Of a DNA stretch of 64,000 nt, positions 38,308 through 50,123 are shown one piece after another (position 1 is the first letter of the stretch; each line of letters opens with the position of its first letter). This stretch comes from Paramecium tetraurelia (lineage: Eukaryota > Ciliophora > Oligohymenophorea > Peniculida > Parameciidae), in assembly GCF_000165425.1 (NCBI RefSeq), contig NW_001799066.1:764601-828600 (forward strand), read 5' to 3'. The notes beneath the pieces are model-generated. The model had not been told where the DNA came from. It did not search any database and worked only from the letters and a program-made list of their open reading frames with translations. The position numbers and the translations under genes were made by a program.

Positions 38308-40230
38308 ATGCTTTAAATACCGAAGAAATCCATCACTTATGAGAAGATTTTAGCTGATTTTTATTAGCAATTTATCTCTTAGGAAATAGCAAGTTAGAGA
38401 CCACAGATTGAATTTTTGCATTTCTTATGCAGTTCATTCATGATGGAAAAGCTATTTCAAAATTATCAGGAAAGTTTGTAAAAGAAGGAGGATGACTAGA
38501 TATCTGCACGAAAAGAATTAAATGATTTCATTACATACATGGTCAATTAGAATGCAGCATATTTAAATGAGTATATTCGTGATGAATTATTAATATTATC
38601 CAAGAATCGACATGATGATTAGTATTTGAGCGGTTATAGTCAATTTTACAAATACTGTTCAATAACTACTACCTCAATAATGTATGAGAAAATAAATTAC
38701 ATCTTGGAATATTTAAAACATTAAAATCAAATATTCCAAGATTTCAAAAATAAACTCAAGTTTAATCAATATTCAAACAGCGATTGCTTCACTACAAACA
38801 GGTATGCAACTCTGAGTGGACTATTCTATTTCAATAAATAAATAGGATCAATGGAGGTAAACGCAAAGGATGACAAATTAAGGGATCTCAGATTGATTGA
38901 AGAAAACATGAGGACCAAAGAAAAATACTTTAATACCTTTATTGAAGATGATTGGCTCAGAATCATTGTTTAGATAGAAAAATGTTAAAAGTCTCATCTT
39001 GATCCTCTGAGTCAATAGGATTTCTCAGAAATTCAGTAACTGATTGAATAGAAGCAATTGCCCTATTAAATCGCAAATCAAATGAAACAAGAAGTGATAA
39101 AGAAATTATAATAGAGAAAACAGCAACAACAACAATCATAAGAAAATAACAATGAGAAACAAGTCAAATATTCTCAATTAATCAAATACAAATTATCACA
39201 TGACACAAAACTAGTTGAGTGTTTATTAAATCAACAAAAGAATTTACTTGGCATCAAATTACAAGATCTGCCCAATGTGATCTCCTACATCTAAATAAGT
39301 AAATTCTGCAAAATAATATGTTGTGGTTGTTATGATGGTAACATACTAATTTATGACATGAATGAATTAAAATAGAATAGATAAAATAGGCTACTTTGCA
39401 ATCCTAGTTTTGAAATGCATATCCACGAAGGACCTGTAACTGCCATTAGCATTCTCTATGATGAGAATTACATCATTTCAGTCTCAGTTGATTTAACTAT
39501 AAAATTCTCATGCTTAAAATCTAGACAACCTTTGGTAGTTTACAAAGGACACTTACAAACTATCTGGCATTTAGCCTTTGCTCCTATGGGCTATTGGTTT
39601 GCAAGTGCCTCTTCAGATGGAACTGCTCTCTTATGGGCTACTGATTAAAATTAATGCATTAGGATATTTGGACCTGTGATGAATCAAGTAAAATTAGTAG
39701 AATTTGTTCCGTCTGTTGAATATGTAGTTACTGCAGAAGAAAACCGAATCTTTAGAATCTGGTCTATTGATAAGGCTGAATGTCTTTATATCTCATTTAT
39801 GGATGGAAATATCACGTGTATGAATGTGTCATTCACTGGTCAATTCTTATGTGTTGGATGCGATTCTGGATCAGTGGTTTTATACTATTTGCCTATGACG
39901 AAACTCCTAAAAGAGAAGATCTATTTACAAAGAAGTGACTTCCACAGTGCCAACGGGAGAGATTACATCAGGTCGGTGTCCATCAGTCTGGATGAAACAA
40001 CCTTGATGTGTTGTAACTCAAATAGAATAGGCTTCTTCAATATATCTGATTTGATGAAGAAGACAAGTGAAGATGTCTTTAAGGGTTTGGAATAAAGCAT
40101 TAAATCAATTGAATATGAGAAAAATAATTGGAGCAGAAATGCCATTCCCATTGAGTTATTAGAATTGCAGGATTACATTCATTTGGCCCAGTATGTATGT
40201 AATGGCTTTGCTCTATACGTTTGTAAATGA
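38308..40230 (+). CDS. TFIID subunit TAF5 (WD40)
   Basis: An intronless 640-aa frame starts MLQIPKKSITYEKILADFYQ. The N-terminal half is helical (NTD2-like), then a Q/K-rich linker (about 39050-39150) and a WD40 propeller. MHIHEGPVTAISILYDENYI, YKGHLQTIWHLAFAPMGYW, ASASSDGTALLWATDQNQCI and RIFRIWSIDKAECLYIS match TAF5, whose hallmark is LWATD followed by RIF. Later blades are divergent and lack some GH/WD residues. It scaffolds histone-fold TAFs in TFIID and sometimes SAGA in the nucleus. Confidence 0.88.
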
Positions 40231-40386
40231 TAAATATATATTTAAAATATAATATTTAAGAACGAAATTTTACAATATCACCCAATATCTCCTTCTTTAA
40301 GCTCCGAAATATGTGGTCTAAAACTACTATTAAATTGGATATATAAACAATAATTTTAACATTATTTTAATAGCTTTCTTATAAAG

Positions 40387-40647
40387 ATGCAGAAGCTCGT
40401 TTAACTACCTATAACTAAACTCCAAAGTAATGGAGATGTCTACCCGGTCCCTGAAACTGGAGATACTGAAGTCAGTTGCTTATTAGCATCCCCCTAAACC
40501 ACGGTTAATTCACTAAGAAAGACCTCTTTCTAAAGTACTTCTAGATAAAGAAAATCTCATCAAGTTCTAGAATATACCGAATTACTTTACGTTTGGAATT
40601 CCTATCTTTCCAAAAAATTTTCTAAGTCCTCATTCCAACTTGAATGA
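40387..40647 (+). CDS. Small hypothetical protein
   Basis: An uninterrupted 87-codon frame (86 aa) starts MQKLVQLPITKLQSNGDVYP and contains VPETGDTEVSCLLASPQTT. The GC content and codon composition are higher than the flanks, and the amino-acid composition is balanced. It has no known domain. It lies 156 bp after TAF5 on the same strand. Confidence 0.5.
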
Positions 40648-41993
40648 ATATATATACTTTGTGTTTAAAATTACTTATTTTGTGAGTTTTAGTTTTATAC
40701 AAATATAAAAAATGAAAACAAGTTCATTTCTGTCTTCATATTACTTATACTAAATATTCTATATGGACTTTACACATTTTGTCAAGTTAAGTAACTTCCA
40801 ATTTTTATGTAAACGACTCTCCAATATTGTACAATTCAATTTATCACATAAATATAATATATTATGATATATGCACTCTTAAGTATCATTAATCCTTAAA
40901 ATGTATAACAGGAAACTATATTTCTAAAAATAGTTCTCTGAGCTTCGGAATAGTTTTTGAAAAAAAGTTAAGGACCTGGATATAATGTATGCAAAAAAGC
41001 TATTCTCTTTGAATAAAGAATTCTTCGTTGTGCAGATAAGAGGTAAGGTAAAAAATTTATAGAACACTACTTAAGAGTATATTAATTACATAATCATTAC
41101 AATTACCATATTTGATAAATTTAAATCAATTCAATAGGATAAATAGTGTAACAAATTAGTTTTTGATAAAGATTTCTAGTGCAAATTGTGTCGACGCGTG
41201 TGATTTTGAACAGTATATGGTCAGTCTTCAAGTCCTTAAGAGTAATTGATTTTTAAATATTTCTAATCTTTCATATGTAAGTATAAAGTAAATATAAAAA
41301 TAATGTATCAATTTTAGTTAAAATAATATATATATTTTTAAATCTAGTTTTATAAAATAAGGTGATTCTATAATTCTGCTCATTATATTAATTTAAATTG
41401 TTTCTTCGATCTTTGGGAAAGTATTAAACTATCATTCTTAATTATAATTATTAGAATATAAACAGAGATTTAATTAATGGTTTATTTATTATTGATTATT
41501 CTGATTATCTCTATCAACAATTGATGAAGTCTAAGTGAGAAGATGCAAATCTGTGGACGTGAGCATTTGACAATTAGTTATATTTAAAGTAAATTGTCGT
41601 CAATTAGTTTATAAATTATGTTTTATAACTTATCAAAAGAATTAGAACGTGAGCAAGCAGAGACTTTTAATCGGTATGATTAGATAGCGATTGTAGAAAC
41701 AAAAGTGATGTTACTGTAATTTAACATCATTTAATAGTTATACTTGTTAAAAAATTATATTAATTAATTTAATATTAATACAAGCATTAGGGAATTTATA
41801 TTAGCTCTTAACACAACAGTACGTCTTTTTATTTAATTTAATCTTAAGAAATATCTTCATTAATGGAGTGTAGTTAATTGTAATCTATGGAATTGTGGAT
41901 TTGAGAAATATTCGTAAGAAAATAATTTCAGATTGTTTGTTAAATATGTTTAAATTCGAATCAATTTAGAAATATTAAGTATATGGTTAATTT
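40648..41993. other. Intergenic region with possible structured RNA
   Basis: About 1.3 kb, mostly AT-rich. The segment 41520-41730 is more complex, has a repeated ACGTGAGCA (41557-41565 and 41647-41655) and a clean hairpin at 41705-41730. No coding frame was accepted. Confidence 0.45.
41705..41730 (+). ncRNA. Possible structured RNA hairpin
   Basis: TGATGTTA pairs with TAACATCA, plus a G-T closing pair, giving a 9-bp stem with an 8-nt loop. It could be the 3' hairpin of a small RNA that includes the upstream repeated ACGTGAGCA boxes, or a chance palindrome. No known RNA family was matched. Confidence 0.2.
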
Positions 41994-43471
41994 TCATTGT
42001 TGTTCCTCACCATCAAAATTTTGATCAAATGAGATTATACTATTTCTATGTAAATTATTGGTGTTTTTATCCAAATAATCTGATTGTTCTGTTACTAGTA
42101 TCTAAATGCCATCATATTCTTTTTATAATCTATCAATCTCTTCTTTTATAGCATTCTTCCTTTAATCTCCCTCCTATTAATATTAATAACATATTCATAC
42201 ATTTAAGGATGCCATTTGTTCCATCTTCTATTTGATTTCCCTTATTAGAGTATCAGCTTTTTGATTTAATTCTGGCACTGTAATGATGTCTTCACTTTAT
42301 TTTTTAATTTTCATAAAGTCTGTTTCCTTGAGCATCTAAAAGTCTAGCTTTTGATGTTGATTGAATTGTATTGCATTAATTATATCTCTAAATTAAATAA
42401 AGACTTTTTAGATAAGAGGATCTTGTGTCAAAGACAACAATTAATCAGAGGTCCCCTATAGAAATTGATCTATTAATTCTTTGATATTATCATTCTGAAA
42501 ACCGAAAACTTGAAATTCTTATTCTGAGTTCTTCTTGCTCATAATTGATCTAGAGACAGAGGAATAATTGTCCACTCTAATTTATATAATAATTTATTAC
42601 TATAATAAGAGTAATTTCAATTGATTGTTTTCTTCGCGTAAATCATCATTTGACTACGTTAATTGCTCGTAGATTTTCTAGAATTTCTTCATTTGTTAAT
42701 CTTGAATTTCTTCGAGTTTCGATTATGAAATATGAGATTACTAAAGAGTTTTCATTTCTTGACTCTTTTGATTTAATTGTGTTTTCAGTTGCTTATTTTA
42801 TTTTTCAAGCTCTACTGTTTTTTATTCCTACTTATTTAACTTAACTTTATATTCATCTACTTAAAGACTGAGTTTCAGTTGTTGATCAACCAAAATCTAC
42901 TTTATTTTTTCAATATCACTTTTATCACTTGAGACCTTTTCTTCGAACTTAATAAAAATAAAAAATCAACCTTGATTGGTCTAAGATTTCTATCCGTAAC
43001 TTAATGGTTGTTATCATAAAATGGCTACGAGGAATCTCGCTTCATTTTTTCCCTTTCCATTCTATATTATTGTATATTTGGATTGATATTATTGTTTTTC
43101 TATTAAAACCAACTCGACTCTTGGGTTATAGAATTTTCTGATCTTTTGAAGATTTAATCGAACTATTATTTGCTTGTATTATTGAATTCCTATTGAATAG
43201 AAATTTAACTAGATTAATATGTAGGAGGATATTGACTTTATTATTATCTGCGAATATATTCAGACATGTCATTGTACTAATTTAGATGATTAGGAATTAC
43301 ACTTTGATTTTGATTTCGATAAGGCTGCTTCATAGCTCTGTCTGGTGTGAGATATACAGGACTTTAATTTAATGATGGTTAGGTGTATGATTGATTTGGA
43401 TTTCCAAACATTCGCTTGGGTGTAGTTTCTTGAGTGTTGATCACTCTGGTTCTTAAATAATATTCGGACAT
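41994..43471 (-). CDS. Coiled-coil protein with disordered N-terminus
   Basis: Introns of 23 and 27 nt leave 1428 nt, or 475 aa, starting MSEYYLRTRVINTQETTPKR. Residues 1-170 are Q/N/S/P/Y-rich and probably disordered. Residues about 175-300 and 360-450 are coiled coil (QLKLSLQVDEYKVKLNKQEQ). No enzyme motif was found. It diverges from the PQ-loop gene with 44 bp between ATGs. Confidence 0.8.
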
Positions 43472-43515
43472 TGAGTAGATAATTTATATTGTCAGTTAAT
43501 AATTAATATAAAAGA

Positions 43516-44328
43516 ATGGAGTTTTTTTAATTCGATGATTTAATTCGATATGGCTCTTAATTAGCTGATTTTGCTTTGAATATTGGTATTTGATCCTGTT
43601 TTGATATATACTTAGGATTTGTGTTGGGTCCTCTAATTGGATACGTGGCTCAATATTAATTGATAAAGTCATAAAAGAGTGTAGGCTCATTTTCGATCGA
43701 TGTGTGTGCAATATTATTGTTTGCAAATTTGTTAAGAATAGTGTTTTGGTACGAAAAACGCTTTGAAAATGCATTATTGTATCAATCAATTCTAATGATA
43801 ATGATGTAAGTAATGAATCATACAATAACCTTAAGGTTGAATTGCTTAGGTCATGTTTGACAATAATGAACAAATCGATATTAAAGGCTAAGCCAGACAC
43901 ATTCTTTGATAGTCCATTGAATAAGTTTTGGCGATGGAGTCAATTACATTCATACATAGCATGCTTGATATCCTTCTTAATTTTCGTTTTGCTTTCTAGT
44001 TATTTGAATCTTGGCAATCCTCAGTACTGGGAGATAATTGGATTCCTGAGTTGTGCAATTGAAGTAGAAATTATTTTATATTGACCAGGCCACTTTGGGA
44101 TTACCTTAAGCCATTAAGAATCACTCAGCAAAGAGCGTAAAGGGATTATCATATGCAATGATAGGATCATGGTTTTTAGGAGATGCATTCAAGACATTCT
44201 ACTTTATAGTTAAGAATTAGCCGACTTAATTTGTGATGTGTGGAGTGATCCAATTAAGTGTGGATATTTGGATCATGTTATAAATAGCAGTGTTTAGTTC
44301 TAAGAAAGGAGATCTAGCTGAAATATGA
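43516..44328 (+). CDS. PQ-loop membrane protein, SLC66A2 (PQLC1) type
   Basis: Introns of 30, 26 and 25 nt leave 732 nt, or 243 aa. It has about seven membrane helices. Two PQ-loop repeats are visible: GPLIGYVAQYQLIKSQKSVG, where Pro is displaced, and ATLGLPQAIKNHSAKSVKGL, with the canonical PQ. LLFANLLRIVFWYEKRFENA and GDAFKTFYFIVKNQPTQFVM match SLC66A2/PQLC1 closely. Members work in endosomal, Golgi or lysosomal membranes (SLC66A2 is linked to flippase regulation). The stop is 37 bp from the convergent protease gene stop. Confidence 0.9.
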
Positions 44329-44365
44329 TTTATTTTGGAATTAATATTTATGATAATGATTGATA

Positions 44366-45354
44366 TCATTTTGGTACAACTGAGTTATCCCAAACACTGC
44401 AAGTGTTTTTTCCTCCTTAAAGGTAGATGTATCCATCGACTCCCCAAACGGTGTTCCATGAGTTCTTGACGATAAGAGCTTCACTGGTGAATCCAACAGC
44501 CAAGACAGCGTGGTTGACATCTCCTGTGCATTCAGAATCTGGGAAGATGTAGTTGTCACCTTTGGGTTTATAGTTCTTCCAATCTGAGGCCTTGACAGCA
44601 ACTGAAACTGGTCCGCTTTAGAGGGCAGCTTAGTGAGCGGCTTCGTTGGCGGCGATGGCAGTTGATCCACTGACTTTGTATTCACCTCCCTTGATTTTGC
44701 AGGCTTAATCAACAGCTTACTATAAAGAATGATATGATATAATACGTATGGATAAGCATCTTAAGTTGTAAGACCATTTCTCTTGACATAGTTCAAGGCT
44801 CTTGATGGCATACCTCCATTGCATCCTTAGTTCAAATCAGGAATAAAGGTTGAGCAATCAACCAATTATTATTCTGAGAGATTTGGTAACTTTCCAGTGT
44901 TGATCTAGAACCATCCTTCCAAGACACCAGTTGTACTGAAAGCCCAGCATGAACCACATGCTTATTAATCCTTAACTGGAGTGACTGCTCCTCTTGATCT
45001 CCAATCGATGGGGGTGGCTGTGACATTCTCAAATTAAGATTTTTGTGTTTCAAATTCTTCAGGGACGACTTTGAGGGTCAAGTAGATGGCAGCGAATTCT
45101 TCATCGGTAAGGTCTGTGAATTAGGTTTCGCCAAAGATTTATCTTCCGACTCTTTGATTTCTGGCTTTAATGTCAGCAAGGTTGGCCTCATAAACTTATA
45201 ATCTATAGAGGAGTTCAGATCCTGAGTATTATTTGTTGAATTGGGCTTAGTAATTTGTGAATTTTTAAGCCAATTCCAATTCAGGAACGCTTTGAACATT
45301 GTAAAGTGTTCCGACTAACATCATTAAACCTATGGCAAGGAGTGTCTTTTCCAT
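44366..45354 (-). CDS. Papain-family (C1A, cathepsin L-like) cysteine protease
   Basis: One 26-nt intron at about 44711-44736 leaves 963 nt, or 320 aa. The start MEKTLLAIGLMMLVGTLYNV is a signal peptide, followed by an I29-type propeptide. Mature-domain motifs are the oxyanion Gln and catalytic Cys in QACGSCWAFS, CNGGMPSRALNY, the catalytic His in DVNHAVLAVG and the Asn in VKNSWNTVWG. It is expected in lysosomes or food vacuoles, or secreted. Local GC content is clearly higher than the flanks, as in other highly expressed genes of this genome type. Confidence 0.94.
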
Positions 45355-45438
45355 TTTTTAATTATATTAATTTGAATATCATAATCATCGATTTTTATAA
45401 TACTATGATGATGTCATCATTAAATACAATATAATACT

Positions 45439-46309
45439 TCATTTTTATTTATTAATTGATTTTCCAGAACTATAATTATTGTACGAAATTGCCACTCCCA
45501 TTATTGCCCAAGTCATACTCAACAAATAACCTCCAAAATTTAGTAGCACATTCTTGTTGTCTAAAATTATATGATAATATAAATACATTATTTTGAATGA
45601 CAATAAGCTAAGCCCAAATAAATTGAATGAGCAACCACTATACATACCCAAATCAATTTAGATATCATGTCTTGTGTGACACCAAAGACATGCACTAAAC
45701 AAATGCAGAAGTTCAAACATTGTGCACTTGAAGTCCATCCCAATTAGAATGCTATTGCTCCTCTCATCAAGTATATTGACCAATCATCGTTCTCCAAAAC
45801 CAAGGTACTCTTCCAAAGAAGATAAATATTCTTAAATATTATTTCATTTTTAATACAATTGTTAATAAAATTAGCACTATTTTGCATAAAAGTATTGTTA
45901 TTTTGCTAACTATTGCCCAAAGTAAGATCCAAACTGAAATTGTGAAACAATATAGCCAAAAGTACAAGTGAGTTTCTAAACTCCAAGACACTGAATGAAT
46001 GCTCCACAATAATGCCACCAATGTAGTGCCTTTATTAAGTAAATATCAATTCATACTGAAAATGATTCCCCATATTGAAAATGCCCAAGGAGGGGGTGTA
46101 ACTACCAATTTATAACTATCGCTCGTCGATTTGGCAGTCTTAACACCAACTGTGCCATTAATTAATAATGCCAAAATGTATGCACAAACAGAGATGCTAT
46201 TTTTAATTCACATCATTTACATGCAGATTAGATTGTAGTTGTTGAACTTTACTCCTTGTCTGAAGGGTATTGTCTAAGACTAATGTATAAGGTTTAACAC
46301 AAAATCCAT
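45439..46309 (-). CDS. TspO/MBR-like multi-pass membrane protein
   Basis: Introns of 24, 27, 26 and 26 nt leave 768 nt, or 255 aa, starting MDFVLNLIHQSQTIPFRQGV. About five or six hydrophobic helices are visible. VTPPPWAFSIWGIIF is the best landmark and resembles the PAGxAFSIWG segment of tryptophan-rich TspO-related proteins. The last exon gives GGYLLSMTWAIMGVAISY. Two overlapping frames in this stretch are shadows of the spliced product. Subcellular site unknown. Confidence 0.68.
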
Positions 46310-46907
46310 TATTACTTTTTTTCAAGAAATTTATTATTCTTAAAGCTAATTCTTAGAATTTCTTTAAATATTCATTTATAAATCACAGCAAAATTAATAC
46401 AAATCATTATTAATCTCATCCTTAAATTGGACATACTAATTATATTCTATTCATCTTTTATTCCTTCAAGATCTTTATATAGTGTAAAAAATTGAAATTA
46501 TAAGAATAAGCAAATATATCTTAATCCTTAACATGTTATTTTATATTTGATTATATACTCATTATTGTTATTTGACAATAGATTCTAATTCTGAATTTTT
46601 GTTCATTATTAGTCTATTCATAAATTGTAGGAGTACATCCTGCTTAGCAAATATACTCTCTATCTAACAAGAAATCTCTATTCTAACTCCATCTTTTGTT
46701 CTTTAAATTCAACTTTTATAAAATAAGTCCATAAAAATGCTAAACAAATGTAATAGTATTTACTTTACTCTGATTCAAAATATTATTGTTCTCTGTGCTT
46801 TTTCTTTCACATCTAAAATTACATCACTTCTACTCATTCTCTTGTAGTTTATCATAATATTCACTCTTTGTTGTTCAAAACTAATTAATAAATTAATTTA
46901 ATATAAA
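46310..46907. other. Divergent intergenic region, possible extra gene
   Basis: It lies between the TspO-like and MORN start codons. The minus strand has protein-like pieces (FLWTYFIKVEFKEQKMELEQ and MINYKRMSRSDVILDVKEKA) in different frames, but I could not join them, so no gene is called. Confidence 0.35.
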
Positions 46908-47667
46908 ATGGCTGATGAAAATCCAGATGACAATAATTTTGAATTTATCAAATTCCTCCCTGAAGGTGATCAAAAGACCAAGTCTTCTAGAGATTATACA
47001 GGTCGAGGATAAGCCAAATATGCCAATAATGAAATCTATGAAGGTGAATACGTCGATGGAGTAACTGTTTCAAATCTAATTCTTAGAAAAGAAATGGTAA
47101 AGGCAAATATAATTATGCCAATGGTGACCTTTACTTTGGTGATTTCATCAATAATGCTAAACATGGAATTGGCAAATTAACATACAAAGAGAAGGGAGAA
47201 TATTTCGGTTTCACTCTCATTTATAATCTTAGGCTAATGGGAAAATGGTAAGCGACATGGAGAAGGCAATTTCACCTATCCAAACAAAGACTAATATAGT
47301 GGATGGTGGGCATTTGGTAAAAAAGAGGGTAATGGAACATATATTTACAATGATACTGGGATGAGAGTATTTTCTTATTATCTATCTTCAATAGTTAGTT
47401 GGTTTATGGAAGGAAAACAAATTTGTCTCTGGAAGATGGATTCTACCTAATGGAACCTATTATGAAGGAGAATTTGATAATAATAAACCGAACAAAGTTG
47501 GTGTCTGGTAATTCAAGAATGGTAATCAAGTATAAGGAACATATAATCAAAAAATAATTCCAAATGAAGATTCTGAAGATAAGAAACTTAATATAGAAAT
47601 GAAATGGGCATCTAATGGATATTTATATTAAAATGCAGATTTAGTAAATGCACATGAAAAGTTCTGA
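46908..47667 (+). CDS. MORN-repeat protein
   Basis: Three introns (26, 25 and 28 nt) leave 681 nt, or 226 aa, starting MADENPDDNNFEFIKFLPEG. MORN units include YANNEIYEGEYVDG, YANGDLYFGDFINNAKHGIG, WENGKRHGEGNFTYPNKD, WAFGKKEGNGTYIY and LPNGTYYEGEFDNNKP. This architecture resembles radial-spoke head and other axonemal or cortical MORN proteins, but orthology was not tested. Confidence 0.9.
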
Positions 47668-47825
47668 ATTATCATATTAATATAATATATTCATCTATTA
47701 ATTCTTTTCATAAATAATAAATAATAATGTTAGTGACTCTTGATTTCTATGCTAACTTAAATAAATATTAAATTTTATAAAAATAAGGATAGTTTGATCT
47801 CCAAAACTTGGTTTATGTGTGATTA

Positions 47826-49431
47826 TCAGTCTTAAAGAGAGAAATAACATAATTATTTTAATTTGACTATATAAGAAGAGATCCTTTTATAATCATTCAT
47901 TATATAACTTTAATTATTCCTATATTACTAGTAAATAATTACATTCTTCTTATTAATTCTAATATTTTCAGTATCTAAAACGTGCTTTTCCATGTTTTCT
48001 TCTTTATCAAACCCAAAATTCAAAATGAAATTGTTTGATTTTGAAGGACTCTCTCTACCTTTAAGATTAGGAGATGCAATGGTCTCAGGGATTCTCCTAT
48101 CAAATAAGCACAACTGTAAAATCTCCAATAACATAGCTCCAAACGTTAAGACTAATTCAGGAATGCAAAGAGGCATCAATTCTGCATCAATAAAATCTCT
48201 CATAAAAACAAGATTCAATATGTTTGACCAATCGGTGCATTTCTATCGTATTATAATGAAACACAATTACATTTTCAATATAAGTATGCATAGTAGTTCT
48301 AAAATGAGCAAGAAATCCCAATTTAGTGCCTACAATAGCTAAATGTGCCATGTGAAGAAGAATGAGGAATGTAGTAGGACAATAAAATTTCCAAGTAACT
48401 TTATATATTTTATGCTTGAATATTCCTTTTCTAGTTAAATTTTAGATGATAGCTGAATGAAATATAGCTCCGAAACCCATCAAACAACCTAATTTATTTT
48501 GATTATAATTTACCTGCCATTATGAGAGCAATCAAAAATACAAGTTGAATGTAATTGTCTCTATAATTAGAGACGTCAATCTATTTAATAGTACAATTAT
48601 ATTCAGTAAACTTTTCACCAAAAAGACCAAATTTAGGTGTTTCATTAAAATATTTTAATCCTGGTAAACTCTCATAAGGATATTCATTTTCTTCAAATAA
48701 CATGTATTGATCAAACTCATCAATGAAAGCATATTCTGATGATTAAATCACACATTTATAGGCTGATTCTAATAGTGGATATTGATTAATTGACTCTCCA
48801 TCCTCGTAGCAAACATCTATTCCATAGTTTAAAGTGAAATTGAAATAAGATTGAGTTAGATTTTCTTTGGAGAGTAGATCTTGGTAATTTCCACAAGTAT
48901 TTTGATTATTTTTAGTTTAGCAAACTCCATTGCAAATGGCAGTGCAATTCCTTTCATAAAATAATTCTCTGTAAGTGTATTCAGATCTTTTACCGCAGAT
49001 GGAATACCCCTTCCAAATGATAAAATCCTAAGATTCTATAGGAGTTATTTCGGTGCATCCTTCATCAATGTCAGATGTCTAACAATGTTCTGTTTTCAGT
49101 TTATCATAATCAATTTGGCCATTCTCATCTTCTTCGCCAAAACCACAATCACATCCTTTTAATTATTATTTTGATTAATACCACTGGAAGATTCTGGGTA
49201 ACTATAGTCAAAGAAAGTTTCCAGATCTGATGGACATTTAGAGCCCTATATTTTCTGAATTTCAATAATGGGTTTATATTCCCAATTGTCATATAGGTTT
49301 CTATCCATTTTGTAGTGATTTATGTATAGAATCAAAGCCAATGGGAAGATGATGCACTCAATAATGAAATTAAGATATTGGACAGAGGCAGCAAAGTGAG
49401 TAGATTTCCAATAACTTGGTTTGTGCTTCAT
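47826..49431 (-). CDS. Membrane protein with cysteine-rich ectodomain
   Basis: Three introns (26, 25 and 28 nt) leave 1527 nt, or 508 aa, starting MKHKPSYWKSTHFAASVQYL. One N-terminal TM segment is followed by an extracellular or lumenal Cys-rich region with CDCGFGEEDENGQIDY, CNGVCQTKNNQNTCG and potential N-glycosylation sites (ENLT, YFNFT, YNCT). Then come several TM helices (IQLVFLIALIMAGCLMGFGA; FYCPTTFLILLHMAHLAIVG; PELVLTFGAMLLEILQLCL). The tail is charged. I do not recognise the family. It starts 24 bp after the stop of PPP4R2 on the same strand. Confidence 0.82.
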
Positions 49432-49455
49432 TAAATAAAATATTATAATTTTATA

Positions 49456-49981
49456 TCATGTACTTACATTTACTAATTTTTCCATGGCGAACAATATTTT
49501 CTTGGATGATTTGTAATGTTTTTAGGGATCAATAAGTAATTCGCATATTCGTTGCAAAGTAAAAGGTGGTCTGGTAAAATAGTAAGAGGATAACTTACTT
49601 TTATTCAAAAACACAGAGAAATTGGAGCACGATATCTAATTCATCTTCGAAGCCTTCGTTTTGAGCAGTCTTTTCGTATGGATAAAGTTTCTGCATATTC
49701 AATAACATATCTCTGGTTGTGATGACAATAAGTGATCTCAAATGGAGCCAATTGTATTTTTGAATTTCACCATTCTACGAGATAGATTCTAATATAGGTT
49801 TCAATTGTCCCATTAAATTGCTGATTTGAATTGGTATATCCTTTGAATATTAGATGATGTCTTTTACTTTCTTAATTCTGATTCCTTACTGGATTGAACT
49901 AACAATCTCCTAGGTTTATTCGTAGAATTCCTTGAGTTGAGTTTGATAGTCATGTTGAATCATTTCCTTATTTTCATTCAT
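49456..49981 (-). CDS. Protein phosphatase 4 regulatory subunit 2 (PPP4R2)
   Basis: One 28-nt intron leaves 498 nt, or 165 aa, starting MNENKEMIQHDYQTQLKEFY. The segment PPFTLQRICELLIDPQKHYK, followed by SSKKILFAMEKLVNVST, is the PPP4R2 hallmark and sits at the C-terminus. Animal PPP4R2 continues for several hundred acidic residues that are absent here, so this is a minimal form. With PP4 catalytic and R3 subunits it acts in DNA-damage signalling and centrosome function. Confidence 0.85.
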
Positions 49982-50123
49982 TTTATTTAATTAATATAAT
50001 TTATATACTGTGGTATAAAGTGTGAGTGCTGATTTGAGTTAAAAATGTATGTAATTTATTATTATTCACACAATCCCCTAATATCTATGAGAAAAGAAAT
50101 CAAATAATATTAATTAAATAAAG

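Noticed and set aside
43496-43900. Minus-strand frame starting MSGLAFNIDLF
   Set aside because: Shadow of the PQ-loop gene on the opposite strand. The plus-strand product has clear homology.
45439-45730. Separate small gene starting MFELLHLFSACLWCH
   Set aside because: It overlaps the TspO-like gene in another frame. A 26-nt intron joins the last part to that gene with exact length.
46758-46907. Upstream extension of the MORN protein starting MLNKCNSIYFTLIQN
   Set aside because: It is in frame but hydrophobic and low-complexity. MORN proteins are soluble and MADENPDD is a normal start.
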